From positions 1-64,000 of the forward strand of contig CALTDI010000022.1 in NCBI GenBank assembly GCA_943842505.1: a stretch of 64,000 bases of DNA. The letters run 5' to 3'. This document shows, in pieces, positions 58,811 to 64,000 of the stretch (within the stretch, counting starts at the first letter, position 1; each line of letters opens with the position of its first letter). Below the pieces are notes generated by a model, which saw only the letters and a list, made by a program, of their open reading frames with translations, was not told where the DNA came from and did not search any database. Origin of the DNA: an uncultured Pseudomonadales bacterium. GTDB lineage: Bacteria; Pseudomonadota; Gammaproteobacteria; Pseudomonadales; Pseudohongiellaceae. A program made the position numbers and the translations under genes.

Positions 58811-60303
58811 TTCTGGTAGTACTGATTAGTATTTTGTTTTTTGGCGGTGTGCTCGCCTGGCTGTCCGAGGGGCTGGATTCCAAGTTCCCTCGCGTTATTG
58901 CATTGACGGCAGTGGTGATCGATCTTCTGGTCATGTTGACGCTGCTAGGGGCCGATGCCGGCGACTCTGGCTGGATAGTGCAATTGAATGCGCAGTGGAT
59001 GCCACGCTTCGGCATTTCCTTCCACCTTGCCGCCGATGGCCTAAGTGTTCTGATGATGCTGCTAACAGCCTTTCTTGGGGCTGTCGCCATCGGTTCTGCC
59101 TGGGATGAAATTACTGAGAAGACAGGGTTCTTCTACTTCAATCTACTGTGGACGCTAGCCGGTGTAATAGGCGTGTTCACGGCGCTAGACCTGTTCCTGT
59201 TCTTTTTCTTCTGGGAAGTAATGTTAATCCCCATGTATTTCATCATTGCGATCTGGGGCCACGAGAACAAGAACTATGCCGCGATGAAGTTTTTTATCTT
59301 CACTCAGGTAACCGGCATGTTAATGCTGATTTCGATTTTGGCATTGGCCTATTTTCATTATGTACAGTTCGGATGGTTCAGCTTCGACTACGTCGATCTG
59401 CTCAAGGTAAACACGAGTAGTGCTATCGAGATGTGGATCATGCTTGGCTTCTTCGTTGCCTTCAGTACCAAGCTGCCCAGTTTTCCTTTTCATTCCTGGC
59501 TTCCCGATGCGCACTCCCAAGCCCCTACTGCCGGTAGTGTTATCCTGGCTGGCGTGTTGCTCAAGACCGGTGCCTATGGCTTGATACGATTCGCTATACC
59601 GCTATTTCCCGAGGCGTCGATGACGTTTGCACCGTTCGCGATGACGTTAGCGGTGATCAGTATTCTGTATTGCGCCAAGGTCGCCTTCGCGCAAACCGAT
59701 ATCAAGCGTCTTATTGCCTATACCAGTGTCAGTCACATGGGTTTCGTTCTACTCGGTATCTATGCCTGGAACGAGCAGGCGCTACAGGGCGCGGTAATGA
59801 CGATGCTGGCACACGGTTTAAGCGCCGCGGCGCTGTTTATGCTTGCCGGCGGCCTACAGCACAGAATTCACACGCGGGACATGGATCATATGGGTGGTTT
59901 CTGGGCGAAGGTGCCTCGTCTGTCTTTCGTAGCTCTGTTCTTCTCCGTTGCCGCGCTGGGCATGCCTGGTCTGGGTAACTTTGTCGGGGAATTTTTGGCC
60001 TTGCTTGGTGCCTTTAAGGCAAACATCGGTTTAACCGTGGCTGCCGCCTTCGGTCTTATCTTTGCTTCTGTCTATTCGCTATGGGTCATTCAGAAAGTGT
60101 TCCATGGCGCCTATCGAAATTCGGATTTCGATGACAGTCATCTAGCCGACCTGAGTCGCCGCGAGATGTTTTATTTCGGCGCAATGATGATAGGCCTTAT
60201 CTGGATGGGTATGTATCCACAGAGTTTCCTCGATCTCTCGGCTGGGACGATAACGCAATTGCTTAATGAAACCGGGCAGGTTCTCTTCGCGGTGGGGCAA
60301 TAA
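58807..60303 (+). CDS. nuoM: NADH-quinone oxidoreductase subunit M
   Basis: Antiporter-like proton pump. FFFWEVMLIPMYFIIAIWG, FPFHSWLPDAHSQAPTAGSV and LIAYTSVSHMGFVLLGIYAW are conserved. 498 residues. Starts in the nuoL stop (ATGA). Confidence 0.96.
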   Translation: MILVVLISILFFGGVLAWLSEGLDSKFPRVIALTAVVIDLLVMLTLLGADAGDSGWIVQLNAQWMPRFGISFHLAADGLSVLMMLLTAFLGAVAIGSAWDEITEKTGFFYFNLLWTLAGVIGVFTALDLFLFFFFWEVMLIPMYFIIAIWGHENKNYAAMKFFIFTQVTGMLMLISILALAYFHYVQFGWFSFDYVDLLKVNTSSAIEMWIMLGFFVAFSTKLPSFPFHSWLPDAHSQAPTAGSVILAGVLLKTGAYGLIRFAIPLFPEASMTFAPFAMTLAVISILYCAKVAFAQTDIKRLIAYTSVSHMGFVLLGIYAWNEQALQGAVMTMLAHGLSAAALFMLAGGLQHRIHTRDMDHMGGFWAKVPRLSFVALFFSVAALGMPGLGNFVGEFLALLGAFKANIGLTVAAAFGLIFASVYSLWVIQKVFHGAYRNSDFDDSHLADLSRREMFYFGAMMIGLIWMGMYPQSFLDLSAGTITQLLNETGQVLFAVGQ

Positions 60304-60308
60304 GAATT

Positions 60309-61778
60309 ATGACTATGACGTTTGACGATTTATTGCCTCTGATGCCGCTACTGATAGTGACGGCAACGTCGGTCTTGGCGATGCTGATGATTGGTGTGCG
60401 TCGAAGCTATATCGTGACGGCTTCGATTACGATTACCGGTCTATTGGCGGCGACACTAGTCGCCATTTCGATGATGGATTCGACGAATCAGCAGATTACT
60501 CCGCTACTTATTATCGATCAGTACAGCTTGTTGTTTACCGTGCTGGTCTGTGCCTCAGCGATGCTCATCGCTATTCTTAGCTTTTCCTATTTCTTCGAGT
60601 TGGACGACCATAAGGAAGAGTTTTTCTTGCTGTTAACGATCGCGACTATAGGCGCAATCGTAATGGTCAGCAGCAATCATTTCGTTAGTACAGTCTTGGG
60701 GCTAGAGACGCTAAGCATGTCTCTATACGGCATGATCGCCTATCCAATGCACAGCAAACAGTCTGCGAAGTATCCTCTGGAAGCCTCTGTTAAATATCTT
60801 GTTCTTTCGGCCGCCGCTTCCGGTTTTATTTTATTCGGCATGGCGCTTATCTATGCGCAGACCGGCACGCTGTCTTTTGCCAGTCTCACAGATCTGCCCA
60901 TGGCTGCGGATAGTTTGGGGGATAGATATTCGATCATAGCCTTGCTGATGATAACCGCTGGCATGGCCTTTAAGCTCTCCTTGGCACCTTTTCATATGTG
61001 GACACCCGATGTATATGAGGGCTCTCCGATTCCCGCTACGGCCTATCTCGCTACCATAGGCAAGGCGGCGATGTTCGTCGTGTTGCTACGATTTATTCGA
61101 GTGAGTGATGCGCTAAGTTTTGATTCGATGGTGATGGCATTAACCTTGGTAGCTGCTGCGTCTATGCTGGTAGGCAATCTGCTGGCATTGCTGCAAGATA
61201 ATTTGAAGCGCATACTGGCGTATTCTTCTATCGCGCATATGGGTTATCTGCTGCTTGCGCTTGTTGCCAGCCACTATGCTACCGGCACTCTCGCCGTGGA
61301 GGCCGTGACTTTCTATCTAATAGCCTATGTGATCACATCCTTAGGTGCCTTCGGTGTGGCCTCTGTCATCTCCTCTAGTGAGAAAGAGTTCGATTCTATA
61401 AAGGACTACAGGGGACTGTTCTGGAGAAACCCATGGCTGGCTAGTATTTTTATAGCGATGCTGTTGTCTCTTGCAGGAATACCATTGACGGTAGGATTTA
61501 TTGGCAAGTTCTATATATTCCTCGCCGGTGTGGAGTCTGACCTTTGGATGTTATTGGCTGTATTGGTTTTAGGCAGCGGCATAGGCCTGTATTACTACCT
61601 ACGCATCGTCTATCGAATGCTCATGACTGAGAAGCACAAGATTCCTTACCGAGTGGGTGGTGTAGAGAGTGTTAGTGCCTACGGTGTATTAGCTATTCTA
61701 CTATTCTTGCTTCTGCTCTTTGGTGTCTATCCCGCACCGATAATGTCATTAGTTGCTGCGGCTTCGGCGTTTATCTAA
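60309..61778 (+). CDS. nuoN: NADH-quinone oxidoreductase subunit N
   Basis: Third antiporter-like subunit; LETLSMSLYGMIAY, APFHMWTPDVYEGSP and ILAYSSIAHMGYLLLAL are conserved. 489 residues. It ends the nuo set, and the RnfG-like gene follows in the same frame after the stop. Confidence 0.95.
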   Translation: MTMTFDDLLPLMPLLIVTATSVLAMLMIGVRRSYIVTASITITGLLAATLVAISMMDSTNQQITPLLIIDQYSLLFTVLVCASAMLIAILSFSYFFELDDHKEEFFLLLTIATIGAIVMVSSNHFVSTVLGLETLSMSLYGMIAYPMHSKQSAKYPLEASVKYLVLSAAASGFILFGMALIYAQTGTLSFASLTDLPMAADSLGDRYSIIALLMITAGMAFKLSLAPFHMWTPDVYEGSPIPATAYLATIGKAAMFVVLLRFIRVSDALSFDSMVMALTLVAAASMLVGNLLALLQDNLKRILAYSSIAHMGYLLLALVASHYATGTLAVEAVTFYLIAYVITSLGAFGVASVISSSEKEFDSIKDYRGLFWRNPWLASIFIAMLLSLAGIPLTVGFIGKFYIFLAGVESDLWMLLAVLVLGSGIGLYYYLRIVYRMLMTEKHKIPYRVGGVESVSAYGVLAILLFLLLLFGVYPAPIMSLVAAASAFI

Positions 61779-61844
61779 GATTTTTTTAGCCAAGCGGCTT
61801 CTCCCATTATTCGAGTTACCGAATCTATCGAGGCGCTGTCTGCT

Positions 61845-62495
61845 TTGAATGCATCTATAGTCCAAACTCTTAAAGATAAACTTCTACAGTTAGCGATACT
61901 GACTGTTATCGTAGGTCTGCTGCTGCTTCTCAACAGCGTAACAGGCGACAGTCTGCTCGCTGCCAGGCAGGAATTCGATAGGCGCAATCTTTATCAGTTC
62001 TTCGAAGAAGGAAGTTTTGATAATGACCTGGTTCTAGATAGCTATTTACTAACGGCGGATAAGGAGAGCGAAAAACTCGAAAATTTACATCTGTTAAATC
62101 TGGACCGAGACAGGCTTGCCTATATAGCGAGAAAGGATGGGCAGGCGGTTGCGGTAGCGGTGCCTACGACTGCAGATGACGGATTCAATGGCAAGATTGA
62201 ATTATTGATTGCTGTGGATATGTATGGCCGTATTAGTGCCGCGCGAGTGATCGAAGATATCAATTCCGATCAGCTTTACGGGGTAGTCGATGTCATCGGC
62301 TCGAAGTGGATGGGTGAATTTGCAGAAAACAGTATGCGAGATATCCTGCGCCTGAGCTGGCAGGCGATTACTGCCGATAATGAATATGATCAGTTCGTAG
62401 GCGCGTCAATCACCCCCAAGTCCGTTGCCAATCAGATCTACGATGCGCTCGTCTTCTACCAATCTAACCGAATAGAGCTGATGCGCGGCAGTTAG
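61845..62495 (+). CDS. Orphan RnfG-like FMN-binding protein
   Basis: 216 residues. One N-terminal membrane helix (LLQLAILTVIVGLLLLLNSV), then a periplasmic domain like RnfG: FNGKIELLIAVDMYGRISAA, SKWMGEF and YDQFVGASITPKSV, where the covalent FMN Thr of RnfG/NqrC (GAxxT) is kept. RnfG normally acts inside RnfABCDGE, which pumps ions by ferredoxin:NAD+ reaction; no other rnf gene is here. ApbE (43101-44153) could attach its FMN. The start is unsure: TTG at 61845 has no clear ribosome site, and the frame is open back to the nuoN stop. It may be an accessory of NQR or a stray rnfG. Confidence 0.75.
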   Translation: MNASIVQTLKDKLLQLAILTVIVGLLLLLNSVTGDSLLAARQEFDRRNLYQFFEEGSFDNDLVLDSYLLTADKESEKLENLHLLNLDRDRLAYIARKDGQAVAVAVPTTADDGFNGKIELLIAVDMYGRISAARVIEDINSDQLYGVVDVIGSKWMGEFAENSMRDILRLSWQAITADNEYDQFVGASITPKSVANQIYDALVFYQSNRIELMRGS

Positions 62496-62613
62496 GGCGG
62501 CTAGCGGGGCTTGAATGGTATTCAATGGTCGCTTTTCCTGGCGCCTTCGTCGCCTTGGTATTGAGGCGTAATCAGACTATCATTGTGTGTTGTATGGACA
62601 GTTAAGGACTACC

Positions 62614-63645
62614 ATGTCTGCATTTAAAGTCTCGGTTATAGGAGGGGGTAGTTTTGGTACGGTAATTGCCAATATTACTGCCGAGAACGGTCACGATGTC
62701 GGTTTCTGGATGCGCAGCGAATCTCAAGCGCAGGAGTTGAATAGGCTCCATGAGAATACCCAATACCTGCCGGACTATCGGTTGAATGAAAGAATCCATG
62801 CTACTAGCGATATGGCGGAGGCAGTCAAGGACAGTAGGCTAATCTTCGTCGCCGTGCCGAGTTCTTCCTTCAGGCAGGTAGTGAGCGACATGGTGCCCCA
62901 CATCCCAGAGGACGTCATTCTTGTCAGCACCACAAAAGGCATTGAAGCGGGCAGCTTCGCCATGATGAGCCAGATACTCAATCAAGAGGCACCGCGAGCC
63001 AGGGTTGGGGTGCTAAGCGGGCCCAACCTGGCTTTAGAGATCGCCAAGAAAGACCTTGCTGGCACTGTGATTGCCAGTCCAGAAGAAGATGTGAGAGAGA
63101 TAGTCAAGAGTGCACTGAAGTCCAAGTATTTTAGAGTCTACGCCAATAACGATATGTTTGGTGTGGAGCTTGGGGGATCGCTAAAGAACATCTATGCCAT
63201 TATAGCCGGCATCGCTGCAGCCCTCGGCATGGGGCACAACACAAATAGTATGTTGGTAACTCGCGCTCTGACGGAGATGGCAAGATTTGGCAAAGAGTTG
63301 GGTGCCGATCCAATGACATTTCTAGGCCTGGCTGGCGTGGGAGATCTTGTCGTTACCTGCTCTACACCACTAAGTCGCAACTACAGAATCGGGCTCGCGC
63401 TAGGAAAGGGCACGCCGGTAGAAAAGGCGGTTGCCGAGTTGGGTCAGGTGGCAGAGGGTGTGAATACAGTAAAGCTTGTGCGGGAGAAAGCGCAGGAATT
63501 GGGGGTATACATGCCACTTGCAAATGGCCTGTATAAGATAATTTATGAGAACGACTCGCTGGATAATATAATCTCATCGCTGATGCTGAGCGAGCAGGCA
63601 CTGGATGTAGAGTTTGCCGCTAATGAGGATAAGGTCCTAGATTAG
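62614..63645 (+). CDS. gpsA: Glycerol-3-phosphate dehydrogenase [NAD(P)+]
   Basis: Makes sn-glycerol-3-phosphate for phospholipids. NAD motif VIGGGSFGTVIANITAENG, then VPSSSFRQV, STTKGIEAGSF, the catalytic Lys in LGGSLKNIYAI, and TCSTPLSRNYRIG. The ATG at 62614 has AAGGA upstream; 343 residues is normal. The DUF4389 gene follows, a pairing I recall from Pseudomonas. Confidence 0.95.
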   Translation: MSAFKVSVIGGGSFGTVIANITAENGHDVGFWMRSESQAQELNRLHENTQYLPDYRLNERIHATSDMAEAVKDSRLIFVAVPSSSFRQVVSDMVPHIPEDVILVSTTKGIEAGSFAMMSQILNQEAPRARVGVLSGPNLALEIAKKDLAGTVIASPEEDVREIVKSALKSKYFRVYANNDMFGVELGGSLKNIYAIIAGIAAALGMGHNTNSMLVTRALTEMARFGKELGADPMTFLGLAGVGDLVVTCSTPLSRNYRIGLALGKGTPVEKAVAELGQVAEGVNTVKLVREKAQELGVYMPLANGLYKIIYENDSLDNIISSLMLSEQALDVEFAANEDKVLD

Positions 63646-63716
63646 CGTCCATCACGGTTTTCACAATGTAGTTAATGTCATCATGTGCCTATCGGCATGA
63701 TGTAGAAGGAGTCTTC

Positions 63717-64000
63717 ATGTCAGACGAGCTTATAGAAATTGTAGATAATATTAAACAGCCTTCGGTTTGGATTCGCGTGTTGTTCATGATCGTTTTTGCG
63801 GTTGCGTCCTATATTATAATTCTGCCTCTAGTTCTGGTGTTGAGTATCGCACAGGCTTTGTTCGTCCTGATTACGGGGGACAGTAATGCGAATCTCAGAT
63901 ACTTCTCAGCAACGCTTGAATTATATGTGTCTCAGATTATTAAATTTCTGACATATCTCTCCGAGGTGAAGCCTTTTCCATTCTCGGATTTGCCAGAGGT
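63717..64000 (+). CDS. DUF4389 membrane protein (3' end outside window)
   Basis: AGAAGGAG precedes the ATG at 63717. 94 codons are visible: a short polar lead (SDELIEIVDNIKQPSVWIRV), a membrane segment (VLFMIVFAVASYIIILPLVL), then LSIAQALFVLITGD and a second helix-like part. DUF4389 proteins are small membrane proteins of unknown function, often beside gpsA. The stop lies past the window. Confidence 0.75.
   Translation, partial: MSDELIEIVDNIKQPSVWIRVLFMIVFAVASYIIILPLVLVLSIAQALFVLITGDSNANLRYFSATLELYVSQIIKFLTYLSEVKPFPFSDLPE

Overview
The window reads as a chromosomal segment of a gammaproteobacterium, probably a marine or sodium-adapted relative of the Pseudomonadales/Cellvibrionales. Supporting signs are AcnB, GlnRS, a fused nuoCD gene, Na+-NQR with NqrM, soluble transhydrogenase SthA, a CsiV-family gene beside mfd, and an nqr-gap-mfd-csiV-MTIP gene order that, from memory, matches Pseudomonas aeruginosa. 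No rRNA gene or CRISPR array is present, so the placement is inference. TTG and GTG starts are common (acnB, lpxH, cysS, gap, nuoF, nuoJ, nuoL).

Layout. 1-2740: the end of a secreted zinc metalloprotease and a lone nucleotide-sugar dehydrogenase. 2957-8712: NAD kinase, rhomboid protease, DUF1315 and DUF2797 proteins in one overlapping run, then PepN. A perfect palindrome at 8739-8760 serves as a two-way terminator facing acnB. 11818-17110: DUF1289 protein, lpxH-ppiB, glnS and cysS. 17257-18013: tRNA-Pro(TGG), tRNA-His(GTG) and tRNA-Arg(TCT).

The tRNA-Arg gene carries a 7.5 kb genomic island (18010-25561), bounded by a perfect 41-bp repeat of the tRNA 3' half. A tyrosine integrase lies just inside the right end. 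Arm-type repeats sit near both ends. The cargo is short, AT-richer and partly decayed: a small nuclease-like protein, a complete IS3-family element with a -1 frameshift site, two orphan beta-rich proteins, a secreted-protein pseudogene with three frameshifts, a monooxygenase-fold protein, two tiny membrane proteins and a broken TPR gene. Outside the right att site are a 59-nt sequence with tRNA-Arg termini and a telomere-like CCCCAAA array.

25876-36922 holds a secreted cupin protein, a YcaQ-type glycosylase, an FkbM methyltransferase, a DUF1643 protein, S-methyl-5'-thioinosine phosphorylase, a CsiV-family protein, mfd and an N-terminally extended GAPDH.

37113-62495 is almost entirely respiratory redox machinery on the + strand: nqrABCDEF, apbE (flavin transferase for NqrB/NqrC), nqrM (NQR maturation), sthA (NADPH/NADH balance), a CBS-domain protein, then nuoA-nuoN (13 genes with nuoC and nuoD fused), then an orphan RnfG-like FMN-binding protein without other rnf genes. 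Two alternative NADH:quinone oxidoreductases, one sodium-pumping and one proton-pumping, thus lie side by side with their cofactor and redox-balance genes. The window closes with gpsA and the start of a DUF4389 membrane protein.
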